From: Streptomyces rugosispiralis
GTDB lineage: Bacteria > Actinomycetota > Actinomycetes > Streptomycetales > Streptomycetaceae
Reading direction: 5' to 3'
Assembly (NCBI RefSeq): GCF_024505145.1
Contig: NZ_JANIAA010000003.1
Location: 186,001 to 250,000 of the forward strand
Length of the DNA: 64,000 bases
Both the position numbers and the translations under genes were made by a program. Under the pieces are notes generated by a model, which saw only the letters and a list, made by a program, of their open reading frames with translations, was not told the origin of the DNA and did no database searches. Position 1 is the first letter of the stretch, and the number at the start of each line of letters is the position of its first letter. This document shows positions 18,567 to 26,555 of the stretch, in pieces.

Positions 18567-18838
18567 GGCTGTGCCTCGCGCAGGCGCAGGACCATCCCGG
18601 TCATCGCGTTCACCGTGCGGAAGTTGTCCAGCGCCAGGTCGGGGCCGGTGATCACCACGTCGAAGGTCGACTCCAGGTGTACGACCAGCTCCATGGCGAA
18701 CATCGAGGACACGGCCCCGCTGCTGAACAGATCGGTGTCCGGGTCCCAGGTCTGCTTGGTGCGCTGTTCGAGGAACTGCTGCACCTCCTGCGCCACCGTC
18801 TCGGCGGTGTGGCTGCCCGGCTTCGATGAGATGGTCAC
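18563..18838 (-). CDS. gdmJ: Stand-alone acyl carrier protein for methoxymalonyl
   Basis: 91 residues from the GTG at 18838, which overlaps the TGA of gdmK (GTGA). Longer upstream frames overlap gdmK and are not credible. The phosphopantetheine region is LFSSGAVSSMFAMELVVHLE, with the family's atypical SSM in place of DSL. The protein carries the C2 unit from glyceryl to methoxymalonyl and delivers it to dedicated AT domains. None of the ATs visible in this window looks methoxymalonyl-specific, so its user must be in the missing modules. Confidence 0.9.
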   Translation of the reverse strand: MTISSKPGSHTAETVAQEVQQFLEQRTKQTWDPDTDLFSSGAVSSMFAMELVVHLESTFDVVITGPDLALDNFRTVNAMTGMVLRLREAQP

Positions 18839-19701
18839 GCCAGTTCCTTCCCGTATGCGTAGAACCCGCGGCCCGACTTGCGGCCCAGGTGGCCGTCGCG
18901 GACCTTCTCCAGCAGCAATTCGCTCGGCGCGCACCGGGAGTCCCCGGTGCGCGTATGCAGTACGCGCAGCGAGTCGGCGAGGTTGTCCAGGCCGATCAGA
19001 TCCGCGGTGCGCAGCGGTCCGGTGCGGTGGCCCAGACACTCCCGCATGAGGTCGTCCACGGCCTCCACCGTCGCGGTGCCCTCCTGCACCACCCGGATCG
19101 CGTCATTGATCATCGGGTGCAGCACCCGGCTGGTGACGAACCCCGGCCCGTCGCCGACGACGACCGGTTTGCGCTCCAGCACCCGCAGCAGATCCGTCAC
19201 GGCGGTCATCACCGCGTCCCCGGTGCGGGGGCCGCGGATCACCTCCACCGTGGGGATCAGATAGGGCGGGTTCATGAAGTGGGTGCCGACCAGCCGTGCC
19301 GGATCGGCGATGAAACCGGCCAGTTCGTCGATCGGGATGGAGGAGGTGTTGGAGATCAGCGGCACCTGGGCTCCGGTGAGCCCGGCGACCGCCTCCAGCA
19401 CCTTGGCCTTGGTGGGGGTGTCCTCGGTGACGGCCTCCACCACGGCGGTCGCGTCCCGGCCGTCGGCCGGGGACGCGGTGACCGTCAGCTCGCCCCGCGG
19501 GCGGCCGGCCGGCAGGGCTCCCATGAGCTGGGCCATGCGGAGCCGTTCGGTGACCGCGGCCCGTGTCCGGCCCGCCCTGGTCTCGTCCACCTCGACGACC
19601 GTCACCGGGATTCCGTGGCCGACGGCGAGCGAGGTGATTCCCAGTCCCATCGTTCCTGCGCCCAGCACCATGAGCCGCGGCGCCTCCGCATGTCCGCTCA
19701 T
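18835..19701 (-). CDS. gdmK: 3-hydroxyacyl-CoA dehydrogenase-like enzyme of methoxymalonyl-ACP synthesis
   Basis: 288 residues, FkbK type. The NAD Rossmann motif is near the start (VLGAGTMGLGI), NTSSIPIDELA follows in mid-protein, and THFMNPPYLIPTVEVI is the substrate motif of the family. It oxidises the hydroxyl of the ACP-bound intermediate. The ATG at 19701 has GGAGG five bases upstream. First gene of the leftward operon K-J-I-H-N-unknown and divergent from gdmG across 231 bp holding CCCCTAA boxes. Confidence 0.88.
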   Translation of the reverse strand: MSGHAEAPRLMVLGAGTMGLGITSLAVGHGIPVTVVEVDETRAGRTRAAVTERLRMAQLMGALPAGRPRGELTVTASPADGRDATAVVEAVTEDTPTKAKVLEAVAGLTGAQVPLISNTSSIPIDELAGFIADPARLVGTHFMNPPYLIPTVEVIRGPRTGDAVMTAVTDLLRVLERKPVVVGDGPGFVTSRVLHPMINDAIRVVQEGTATVEAVDDLMRECLGHRTGPLRTADLIGLDNLADSLRVLHTRTGDSRCAPSELLLEKVRDGHLGRKSGRGFYAYGKELA

Positions 19702-19789
19702 TCATCGCCTCCGCAGCGCGTTGTGAACAACGTGCCGACCATGACACGCGCTTCCGCGTTCACGATATTGTCCGGGCGATCGCGCAAAT

Positions 19790-19819
19790 CCCCTAAGCAT
19801 CCCCCCTAGACCCCCCTCA
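19790..19819 (-). promoter_or_regulatory. CCCCTAA box cluster between gdmK and gdmG
   Basis: CCCCTAA (19790-19796), CCCCTAG (19803-19809) and the weaker CCCCTCA (19813-19819) lie about 90 bp upstream of gdmK and 115 bp upstream of gdmG. Relative to gdmK the boxes read TTAGGGG, as at the other cluster promoters. They could serve both divergent transcripts. Confidence 0.5.
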
Positions 19820-19932
19820 GCCGGAATATGAGTTCCGGCATCCCGGCAGGCGCCATTGCGCGGCGCGTCGGCGGATTCTTAGCATGGGCCACATTGGCTT
19901 TCCCTTTCACCTTTGCGGGGTGCGGCAATCCG

Positions 19933-20589
19933 ATGGCTCAGCAAGTCGATGTGACCGAGGAAATTCTCGGCTATGTACGGGAACTGTCCCTGCGCGATGA
20001 CGAGGTCCTGGCCGGGCTGCGGGCGGAGACCGCCGGTCTGCCGGCCGCACAGGCCATGCAGGTGATGCCCGAGGAGGGCCAGCTCCTCGGGCTGCTGGTG
20101 CGGCTCGTCGGCGCCCGTTCGGTGCTGGAGATCGGCACCTTCACCGGATACAGCACACTGTGCATGGCGCGGGCGCTGCCGGCCGACGGCGCGCTGGTCA
20201 CCTGCGACATCACACCGAAGTGGCCGGGGCTCGGCCGGCCGTTCTGGGAGCGCGCCGGAGTGGCGGACCGCATCGATGTGCGCATCGGTGACGCGAAGGA
20301 CACACTGGCCGGACTGCGGCGGGAGGGCCGGGAGTTCGACCTGGTCTTCATCGACGCGGACAAGACCGGATACGCCCACTACTACGAGGAGTCGCTGGCG
20401 CTGCTCCGGCGCGGCGGCCTCATCGTCCTGGACAACACCCTGTTCTTCGGCCGGGTGGTCGACCCGGCCGCGCAGGACGCCGACACCGCCGCCCTGCGCG
20501 AGGTGAACAAGCTGCTCCGGGAGGACACGCGCGTCGAGATCTCGATGCTCACCGTGGGTGATGGCATCACGCTCGCGGTCAAGCGCTGA
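19933..20589 (+). CDS. gdmG: SAM-dependent O-methyltransferase of methoxymalonyl-ACP synthesis
   Basis: 218 residues from ATG 19933 ([19 protein letters not shown]). An upstream in-frame extension to 19828 gives a hydrophobic stretch unlike the family, so I reject it. The SAM-binding motif I is [20 protein letters not shown] (~residues 64-83), followed by [17 protein letters not shown] with the metal-binding acidic residues of the caffeoyl-CoA/FkbG O-methyltransferase family. It methylates the hydroxyl to give the methoxy group of the extender. Transcribed alone, convergent with gdmRI, and closed by a perfect hairpin. Confidence 0.9.
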   Translation: MAQQVDVTEEILGYVRELSLRDDEVLAGLRAETAGLPAAQAMQVMPEEGQLLGLLVRLVGARSVLEIGTFTGYSTLCMARALPADGALVTCDITPKWPGLGRPFWERAGVADRIDVRIGDAKDTLAGLRREGREFDLVFIDADKTGYAHYYEESLALLRRGGLIVLDNTLFFGRVVDPAAQDADTAALREVNKLLREDTRVEISMLTVGDGITLAVKR

Positions 20590-20613
20590 CACCGCGCACA
20601 CCGCACACCCACG

Positions 20614-20649
20614 ACGGCCATTCCCCGGGTCCTCCCGGGGAATGGCCGT
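20614..20649. terminator. Bidirectional hairpin between gdmG and gdmRI
   Basis: A perfect 16-bp inverted repeat (ACGGCCATTCCCCGGG and complement) with a TCCT loop sits in the 66-bp convergent gap. Confidence 0.9.
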
Positions 20650-20655
20650 CCGCTG

Positions 20656-23445
20656 TCACGCCAACTCCATGCGGTCGGCGTAGAGTTCGGTGGGCAGTTG
20701 CTCCCGGTGCCTGATGTCCAGCTTGCGGAATACCCGGGTCAGATGCTGCTCCACGGTGCTGGCCGTGACGTACAGCTTCCCGGCGATCTCCCGGTTGGTG
20801 TAGCCCATGGCGGCCAGCGACGCGACACGCCGTTCGGAGTGCGTCAGCCGCTCGATCCCGGTGTCCGACTTCGGCATCAGCGCCGTGGCCTGGGAGGGGT
20901 CGTCGGCCGGCAGCCACTCCTCGTACAGCGACGCCGCGTCGCACATCTTCGCCACATGCCACGCCCGGCGCATGGTCCGGCGGGCCTGCTTCTTCTCACC
21001 GAGCGCGTGGTACGCCTGGCTGAGGTCCCACAGCGTACGGGCCAGCTCGTACTTGTCCTCCTGCTCGGTGAACAGCCCCACCGCCTCGTTGAGCAACTGC
21101 GGCCGCCGCTTCGCCGAACTGGTGGCCGCCAGGAGGCGCAGCGACTGTCCGCGGGCTCGGGCGCCGTCCGTGTGCGGACGGCTGAGCTGCTGGTAGACCA
21201 GGATCCGGGCCTGGTCGTGGTTGCCCTGTGCGAGCCATGCCTCCGCCGCCCCGATCCGCCACGGCACCGGGTCGCAGCCGCTGCTCAGCCCCCAGTCGGT
21301 GAGCAGCTCACCGCAGAGCAGGAAGTCCGCCAGCGCCGCCTGGTGCCGGTTGGCCGCGAGGAAGTAGTGGCCGCGGGCGTACAGGTAGTGCAGCCCGTAG
21401 GAACTCTTGAACATGGCGTTGGGCACGGTCTGCGCCACGTGGAACCCCGCCTCCTCGTGCCGGCCCATCCGCGTGCACGCCAGGATGAGCGAGCCGAGCG
21501 GCAGCCCGATCGCCACCCCCCACGCGCCGGGGGAGGCATGGGTGAGGGCGGCACGGGCCCGCTCCGCGGCCTCGGCGAGGTCACCGCGGCGCAGGGCGAT
21601 CTCCGACCTGGCCGCCGCCAGCACCGCCTGCCGCATGGGGACGTGCGGTCCCCCGCCGGTCTCGCCGAGCGCGCCCTCGCACCAGGCGGATGCGAGGTCG
21701 ATCCGGCCGCCGTAGACCAGCGCGAGCAGGGCGAACAGCCCCGCCTGCTCCTGGCATGCCGGGTCGTGGCCGAGCTGCAGTTCGCGCAGCACCTCCTCGG
21801 CGCGCCGTACGGTGTCGTGGGTCTGCCCGCCGGTGAGCACGTCCGCCAGCACGGTGCCGGCCCGGGGCCACACCGCCGCCCGCGTGACCGCGGAGCCACC
21901 GTGGTGGGCCGGGGCGGTCCGCCGCTCGGCCAGCCAGGGGTAGGTGCAGGTGAGCGCCGCCTCGATGGCGTGCAGCTGGTCCGTGGCGGCGGGGTCGTCG
22001 CGCAGATGGGCGAGCAGCCCCTCCACGTCGGTCAGACCGCCCTTCCACAGGAGCTGCATGAGGAGGGTGACGCTGTCGGGGAGGCCGAGCCGACCGGCTC
22101 GGACGGCGCCGTAGAGCGGTGTGTGGTGCCGGGTGGCGGTGGAGGGGTTGATCTTCCATTCCGCCTCGGCGAGTTTGGCCTGGAGGGCGGCGCGCCGCTC
22201 TTCGTGCGGACACTGCTCGAAGGACTGCTCCAGCAGGTCGACGGCGATGGACGGCTCTTCGCCCACCGCCACCTGCTCGGCCACCTCCAGCAGCACCTCC
22301 GCGGGCCAGGAGTCGGGGATCCGCCCGGCGCGCACCAGATGGCGGGCGATCGTGGTGGCGGGCCTGCCCTGGTCGTGCAGCAGCCGCGCGGCCCGCTGGT
22401 GCAGCGTCCGGCGCGCCTGCGCCGGCATGTCGTTGAGCACGCCGAGCCGCGCCGCCTCGTGCCGGAACGCGCCCTTGTCCATCAGCCCGGCCCCGGTCAG
22501 CGCCGCCAGCACCTGGCCGATGGGCTCGGGTTCGTGTCCGGTCAGCCAGGCGAGGTCGGCGGCGGGTAACGAGGTGCCCACCACGGCCAGCGCCCGCACC
22601 ACGTCCAGGAAGATCGGCTCATTGCGGTGCAGACAGCTCAGGAAGGACTGGCCGTAGCCCGCCTGGCGGGGCTCGCCGTGCTCGCCGTAGTCGGCCAGCA
22701 AGGTGTGCAGCAGCAGCCGGTTGCCACCGGTGGCGGCGTAGACGTCGCCGGTGCGGTGGCTCGCGGTCTCGCCCAGCTCCGCCACCACCACCTCGGACAC
22801 CTGCTCGCGGGTGAGCGGGCCCAGGCCGATGCGGCGCAGGCTCTGGGAGCGCAGCAGTTCGTAGCGGAGCGGCAGGGACGGGGCGGGCAGGCTCAGATCG
22901 TCGGTGAACACGGCCGCGATCCGTGCCGCGTCCAGGCGCCGTACCAGCTGGAGGAGGAAGTGCGCGGAGGCCGGATCGCCGTGCCGTACGTCGTCCACGG
23001 CGAGCAGCAGCGGCGTGTGCTCCGCATGGTCGATCAGCGAGGTGCACAGCCGATGGGACAGCCGGGCGATCTCGGCCTCGTCCGCCGGATCGCTGGTCCC
23101 GTGCAGGATGGCCGACAGCCCCGGCACCTCGGGCAGCCCACCCGGTGACTTCCAGACCCCGCGGGCGAGTTGGCAGACGACCCCGAAGGGGAGGTCCCGC
23201 TCGCTGGGCGAACACGTCGCCGTGACGGCGAGATAGCCCGCCTCCGAGGCCCGCTCGGCGAACGACCGGAGCAGGGTCGTCTTTCCGCATGCCAGCGGTC
23301 CGTCCACGAGAAGGGCCTGCCCGGGCCGCACCGGAGAGTCACCGAATGGATGTCCGAGGTGCGCCGCGGCATTCCGCAATCTGTCCGTGGGACGGGAATT
23401 CCGCTCGGTATTCACCGGCATGGCATAGCTGTAGGGCATGTTCAT
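20656..23445 (-). CDS. gdmRI: LAL-type LuxR transcriptional activator I
   Basis: 929 residues. An N-terminal AAA/MalT-like ATPase (Walker A GPLACGKTTLL at ~residue 50, Walker B LLLAVDDVRH) is followed by a long helical TPR-like middle. The C-terminal LuxR HTH (~865-925) contains LTHSERRVASLAAMGYTNRE and TASTVEQHLTRVFRKLDIRH. Large ATP-binding LuxR proteins are pathway activators of many macrolide and ansamycin clusters. Codon 293 is TTA (complement at 22567-22569), making translation dependent on the bldA leucyl tRNA. GGGGA precedes the ATG. Four CCCCTAA/CCCCTAC boxes lie upstream (23547-23668), suggesting auto- or cross-regulation with gdmRII. Confidence 0.88.
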   Translation of the reverse strand: MNMPYSYAMPVNTERNSRPTDRLRNAAAHLGHPFGDSPVRPGQALLVDGPLACGKTTLLRSFAERASEAGYLAVTATCSPSERDLPFGVVCQLARGVWKSPGGLPEVPGLSAILHGTSDPADEAEIARLSHRLCTSLIDHAEHTPLLLAVDDVRHGDPASAHFLLQLVRRLDAARIAAVFTDDLSLPAPSLPLRYELLRSQSLRRIGLGPLTREQVSEVVVAELGETASHRTGDVYAATGGNRLLLHTLLADYGEHGEPRQAGYGQSFLSCLHRNEPIFLDVVRALAVVGTSLPAADLAWLTGHEPEPIGQVLAALTGAGLMDKGAFRHEAARLGVLNDMPAQARRTLHQRAARLLHDQGRPATTIARHLVRAGRIPDSWPAEVLLEVAEQVAVGEEPSIAVDLLEQSFEQCPHEERRAALQAKLAEAEWKINPSTATRHHTPLYGAVRAGRLGLPDSVTLLMQLLWKGGLTDVEGLLAHLRDDPAATDQLHAIEAALTCTYPWLAERRTAPAHHGGSAVTRAAVWPRAGTVLADVLTGGQTHDTVRRAEEVLRELQLGHDPACQEQAGLFALLALVYGGRIDLASAWCEGALGETGGGPHVPMRQAVLAAARSEIALRRGDLAEAAERARAALTHASPGAWGVAIGLPLGSLILACTRMGRHEEAGFHVAQTVPNAMFKSSYGLHYLYARGHYFLAANRHQAALADFLLCGELLTDWGLSSGCDPVPWRIGAAEAWLAQGNHDQARILVYQQLSRPHTDGARARGQSLRLLAATSSAKRRPQLLNEAVGLFTEQEDKYELARTLWDLSQAYHALGEKKQARRTMRRAWHVAKMCDAASLYEEWLPADDPSQATALMPKSDTGIERLTHSERRVASLAAMGYTNREIAGKLYVTASTVEQHLTRVFRKLDIRHREQLPTELYADRMELA

Positions 23446-23546
23446 GGTCCCCGATCGAGGTCGACGAAATGCGGACTCGCGGCCCTTGGGTCAGACCAAA
23501 CGTTGATCGGGAAACGATTCCATCAGCACGCCCCTGGCAGCATCAA

Positions 23547-23668
23547 CCCCTACCGGAACCTCCGCCCCCTAACCGACCCCAACGCATCTCGATTTACCCG
23601 CCGTGGTGTTCTGTTATCCAGGGCGCACGCCGTACGGTCAACCCCCTACCGGGACTCTGTGCCCCTAA
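23547..23668 (-). promoter_or_regulatory. Two matched pairs of CCCCTAC/CCCCTAA boxes upstream of gdmRI
   Basis: CCCCTAC 23547-23553 with CCCCTAA 23566-23572, and CCCCTAC 23643-23649 with CCCCTAA 23662-23668. Within each pair the start-to-start spacing is exactly 19 bp, and CCGG plus several intervening bases are also shared. The two pairs are 96 bp apart. This duplicated arrangement is the clearest operator-like array in the window. Confidence 0.6.
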
Positions 23669-23703
23669 AGCGGACGGGCCGAATACCGCGGCGTACCGCG
23701 ATT

Positions 23704-23788
23704 CCGGCTCGCGGGGCATCACCTCTCCGGCTCGCGCGCCCTTCCGGCTCGCGGGGCATCACCTCTACGGCTCGCGGGGCATCTCCGC
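23704..23788. repeat. Repeated copies of the 3' end of gdmO around its stop codon
   Basis: Four copies, one of them partial, of a ~16-bp element that encodes the gdmO C-terminus (M-P-R-E-P) lie in and beyond the end of that gene. Two of the complete downstream copies, at 23704 and 23744, are exactly 40 bp apart and identical over 23 bp. Non-coding copies follow the TAG, as if the gene end had been duplicated outward. Confidence 0.8.
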
Positions 23789-24823
23789 GAGGGTGGCGCC
23801 GACCGTCTCCTCGGAGATCCCGCGCACCAGTCCGGGCCCCTCTGTGCCGTCCAGGACGAACGTCAGCCCGTCGGTGGCCTTCTTGTCCAGCCGCATCAGT
23901 GCCACCAGCTCGGGAACGGCGACATGCGGGGGCAGCGCGGTCGGCAGGCCGTAGCGGGCGACCACGTCACGGTGCTCGGCGACCCGCTCCGGGCCGATGC
24001 GCCCCAGCGCGCCGGCGAGCCGCCCGGCGAACACCGTGCCGACGGCCACGCCCTCCCCGTGCCGCAGTGCGAACCCGGTGGCGCGTTCCAGCGCATGCCC
24101 CAGCGTGTGGCCGTAGTTGAGGAGGTGGCGCAGGCCCGAGTCGCGTTCGTCCGCGGCGACGACGCCCGCCTTGAGCGTCACACTGGCCGCGATCTGGTCG
24201 AGCAGCGGCAGCCGGTCGAGATCGGGCGCGCCGATGAAGTGGCAGCGGGCGATCTCCCCGAGGCCGTTGCGCCACTCCCGCTCGGGCAGGGTGTCCAGGT
24301 GGTCGAGGTCGCAGAGCACTGCGGCGGGCTGCCAGTAGGCGCCGACCAGGTTCTTGCCCTCGGGCAGATTGACCGCGGTCTTCCCGCCGACGCTCGCGTC
24401 CACCTGGGCCAGCAGCGAGGTCGGCACATGGATGACCGGTGTGCCCCGGTGGTAGAGGGCGGCGGCCAGGCCCACCGTGTCGGTCGTGGTGCCGCCGCCG
24501 CAGGACACCACCACATCCGAGCGGGTCAGCCCGAATCCGACGAACCGGCGGCACAGGTCCGTCACGGCGGCCAGGTCCTTGGCCTCCTCCCCGTCGCGCG
24601 CCGGTACGACGAGCGAGGGCACGCCCGGGTCGGGGGTCCGCTCGGGGGGCCGCGCGGTGACCACCACCGCCTTGCGCGCACCCAGGGCGGCCACCACCTC
24701 CGGAAGCAGCCGCTGCACACCGTGTCCGATGTGGACGGTGTACGAGCGGTCGGCGAGTCCTACGGTGACCTGCCGGGAAGCAGACGCGGAACTGGCGGCC
24801 GGACTGGAAGTCGACGTGGTCAA
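23765..24823 (-). CDS. gdmO: Aminodehydroquinate synthase for AHBA (DHQ synthase family)
   Basis: 352 residues from a TTG start (24823) with GGGGAAGG six bases upstream. DHQ-synthase motifs are present: VSCGGGTTTDTVGLAAALYH (NAD loop), VDASVGGKTAVN, GKNLVGA, and the metal ligands in LLNYGHTLGHALE and RHGEG. Where ordinary DHQ synthases have A-E-V-x-K, this protein has G-E-I-A-R, consistent with the RifG-type amino variant. It would make aminodehydroquinate toward AHBA, the PKS starter. The other AHBA genes (aminotransferase, dehydratase, AHBA synthase, oxidoreductase, kinase) are not in the window, as in known gdm loci where only gdmO sits with the PKS. Confidence 0.85.
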   Translation of the reverse strand: MTTSTSSPAASSASASRQVTVGLADRSYTVHIGHGVQRLLPEVVAALGARKAVVVTARPPERTPDPGVPSLVVPARDGEEAKDLAAVTDLCRRFVGFGLTRSDVVVSCGGGTTTDTVGLAAALYHRGTPVIHVPTSLLAQVDASVGGKTAVNLPEGKNLVGAYWQPAAVLCDLDHLDTLPEREWRNGLGEIARCHFIGAPDLDRLPLLDQIAASVTLKAGVVAADERDSGLRHLLNYGHTLGHALERATGFALRHGEGVAVGTVFAGRLAGALGRIGPERVAEHRDVVARYGLPTALPPHVAVPELVALMRLDKKATDGLTFVLDGTEGPGLVRGISEETVGATLAEMPREP

Positions 24824-24844
24824 GAGTGCCTTCCCCTCGCTTGC

Positions 24845-24878
24845 GCGGCCCCGGCGAGAAAGGTCTCGCCGGGGCCGC
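24845..24878 (-). terminator. Perfect 15-bp hairpin between ferredoxin gene and gdmO
   Basis: GCGGCCCCGGCGAGA pairs fully with its complement around an AAGG tetraloop. It lies 20 bp after the ferredoxin stop and 21 bp before the gdmO TTG. It may end most transcripts from the P450-ferredoxin operon and leave gdmO at a lower level through partial read-through. Confidence 0.75.
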
Positions 24879-24898
24879 GATCGGGTGTGGAGCGCTTG

Positions 24899-25096
24899 CT
24901 AATCCTCTACCGCGATCGCGGCGGCCGGGCAGAGGAACGACGCCTCGGCGACGCTGTCGCGGAGCGCGAGCGGCGGGTTCGGGTCCAGCAGGACGACGGC
25001 CCCGTCCTCCTCCCGCTGGTCGAACACCTCCGGCGCGGCCAGCGCGCAGTGTCCGGCCGCGCAGCACTTCTCCTGATCCACCGAGACCTTCACCAT
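24899..25096 (-). CDS. 3Fe-4S ferredoxin, partner of the cluster P450
   Basis: 65 residues, the usual size for P450-associated actinobacterial ferredoxins. The cluster ligands are CCAAGHC near the N-terminus and C-P in FLCPAAAIAVED at the C-terminus; the position that would bind a fourth iron is not a cysteine in the spacing of 4Fe-4S proteins. It probably passes electrons to the P450 encoded just upstream in the same direction. Its ATG at 25096 follows the 14-bp repeat array downstream of the P450 gene. Confidence 0.9.
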   Translation of the reverse strand: MVKVSVDQEKCCAAGHCALAAPEVFDQREEDGAVVLLDPNPPLALRDSVAEASFLCPAAAIAVED

Positions 25097-25132
25097 GGTG
25101 CTCCCCTCTCCTTCTGTTGTCCGCCCGGCCGC

Positions 25133-25222
25133 CGGTCCGCGGTCATCGGTCGTCGGCCGTCGGTCGCCGCTCGTCGGTCGCCGCTCGTCGGTCGCCGATC
25201 CCTGGTCACCGATCCGTGGTCA
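25133..25222. repeat. 14-bp tandem array starting at the P450 stop codon
   Basis: About seven degenerate copies of a 14-bp unit (reading GGTGACCACGGATC on the minus strand at the first copy) start at the P450 stop codon and fill the P450-ferredoxin gap. The first two copies keep the TGA. Because 14 is not a multiple of three, successive TGAs fall in different frames. Confidence 0.8.
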
Positions 25223-26413
25223 CCAGGCGACGGGCACTCGGGCGACGCCGAAGTTCATCGACTCGTACAGGAACGCCAGATCCTCGAACGGGCCCTCCAG
25301 GCGCAGCGTCGGCAGCCGGCGCACCAGGGTCTCCAGGGCGATCTGGAGCTCGACCCGGGCGAGGGTCTGCCCCAGGCACTGGTGCACCCCGAAGCCGAAC
25401 GCGACATGCTCACGGGCGTTCGGCCGGCCCAGGTCCAGCTCGTGGGCGTCCGAGAAGTGGGGGTCGCGGTTGGCGCTGGGCAGGTTGATGATCACCCCTT
25501 CACCGGCCGGGATGAGTACGCCGCCGACCTCGACGTCCTTGATGGCCACCCGTCCGGTGCCCTCCTGGACGATCGTGATGTACCGGAGCAGTTCGTCCAC
25601 CGCGTTGGGCATCAGCCCGGGGTCCGCCCGCAGCCGGGCGAGCTGCTCGGGGTGGCGCAGCAGCAGGACGGTGGACAGGGCGATCATGTTGGCCGTGGTC
25701 TCGTGCCCGGCCAGCAGCAGCACCAGGGCGGTGGCCACCACCTGCTGCTGGGTGAGCGCGCCCGTCCGCTCCTGGTCGACGATGAGCCGGCTGAGGAGGT
25801 CGTCCCCCGGATCGGCGCGCTTGGCCGCACACATCCGGGAGACGTAGTCCACCATCACGCCGAGCGCGGCGCCCATCTCCTCGGTCGACACGGTGAAGTC
25901 CATGACGCCCTGCGACGCCCGCTGGAACTCCGCGAAGTCGGCGTCCGAGACCCCCAGCATCACGGCGATCACCTGGGACGGCAGCGGGAAGGCGAAGTCG
26001 GACACCAGGTCGGCCGGCGGCCCCTCGGCGATCAGCCGGTCCAGGAGGCCGTCCACGATGTCCTGGATCATCGGGCGCATCGCCTCGGTGCGCCGGATGG
26101 TGAAGTGCGCGGTGAGCATGCGGCGGATCCGGGCGTGCTCCGGATCGTCCATCCTCCCGAGGTTGAACACATCGGCCGGCACCTCGAACTTCACGAAGCG
26201 GGGCATCGCCTCGTGTGTACCGTCGGCGCTGAACCGGTCGTCGCCGAGCACGATCCGCGCCTCGTGAAAGCCGGTGACGAGGAACGGGGTGCTGCCGTCC
26301 CACATCCGCACCCGTGTGACGGCGGACCGCTCGCGCAGTTCCTCATACCCCGGCGGGGGTGAGAACGGGCATGCAGCAGCCCGCAGTTCGGGGTAGTCGC
26401 GTATCTCGTCCAT
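25220..26413 (-). CDS. gdmP: Cytochrome P450 (GdmP type)
   Basis: 397 residues from ATG 26413; an in-frame ATG at 26440 is an alternative and neither has a strong ribosome site. P450 landmarks: LLLAGHETTANM (I-helix), ELLRYITIVQEG (ExxR), FGFGVHQCLGQTLARVEL (heme-binding cysteine). The CYP105/CYP107-like form fits bacterial tailoring enzymes. In geldanamycin biosynthesis the equivalent P450 (Gel16/GdmP) introduces the C4-C5 double bond. The ferredoxin follows after 123 bp. CCCCTAA boxes lie about 90 bp upstream. Confidence 0.85.
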   Translation of the reverse strand: MDEIRDYPELRAAACPFSPPPGYEELRERSAVTRVRMWDGSTPFLVTGFHEARIVLGDDRFSADGTHEAMPRFVKFEVPADVFNLGRMDDPEHARIRRMLTAHFTIRRTEAMRPMIQDIVDGLLDRLIAEGPPADLVSDFAFPLPSQVIAVMLGVSDADFAEFQRASQGVMDFTVSTEEMGAALGVMVDYVSRMCAAKRADPGDDLLSRLIVDQERTGALTQQQVVATALVLLLAGHETTANMIALSTVLLLRHPEQLARLRADPGLMPNAVDELLRYITIVQEGTGRVAIKDVEVGGVLIPAGEGVIINLPSANRDPHFSDAHELDLGRPNAREHVAFGFGVHQCLGQTLARVELQIALETLVRRLPTLRLEGPFEDLAFLYESMNFGVARVPVAW

Positions 26414-26499
26414 GCCTGTCCGTCCCGTCAGTCGCTCCATCGCCACCACTGCGCCGCCCTACGGATTGCCAAGTCTGGTCCGCGCGCCCGCTCCCCCAT

Positions 26500-26518
26500 C
26501 CCCTAACCACTCCCCTAT
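26500..26518 (-). promoter_or_regulatory. Paired CCCCTAA/CCCCTAT boxes upstream of the P450 gene
   Basis: CCCCTAA (26500-26506) and CCCCTAT (26512-26518) are 12 bp apart start to start, the same spacing as at the PKS promoter, and read TTAGGGG toward the P450 gene. They lie 40-55 bp beyond the end of gdmRII. Confidence 0.5.
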
Positions 26519-26555
26519 CCCCCCTTGCCCTGGGTCTTGTCCAAGGGCGGCGCCA

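Noticed and set aside
18839..19039. A longer gdmJ starting at 19039
   Set aside because: The first 67 codons overlap gdmK and are Arg/Pro-rich shadow sequence; the GTG at 18838 overlaps the gdmK stop as in the rest of the operon.
19828..19932. gdmG start at 19828
   Set aside because: It adds a hydrophobic Cys-containing stretch not expected in a cytoplasmic methyltransferase, and the ATG at 19933 gives the normal family length.
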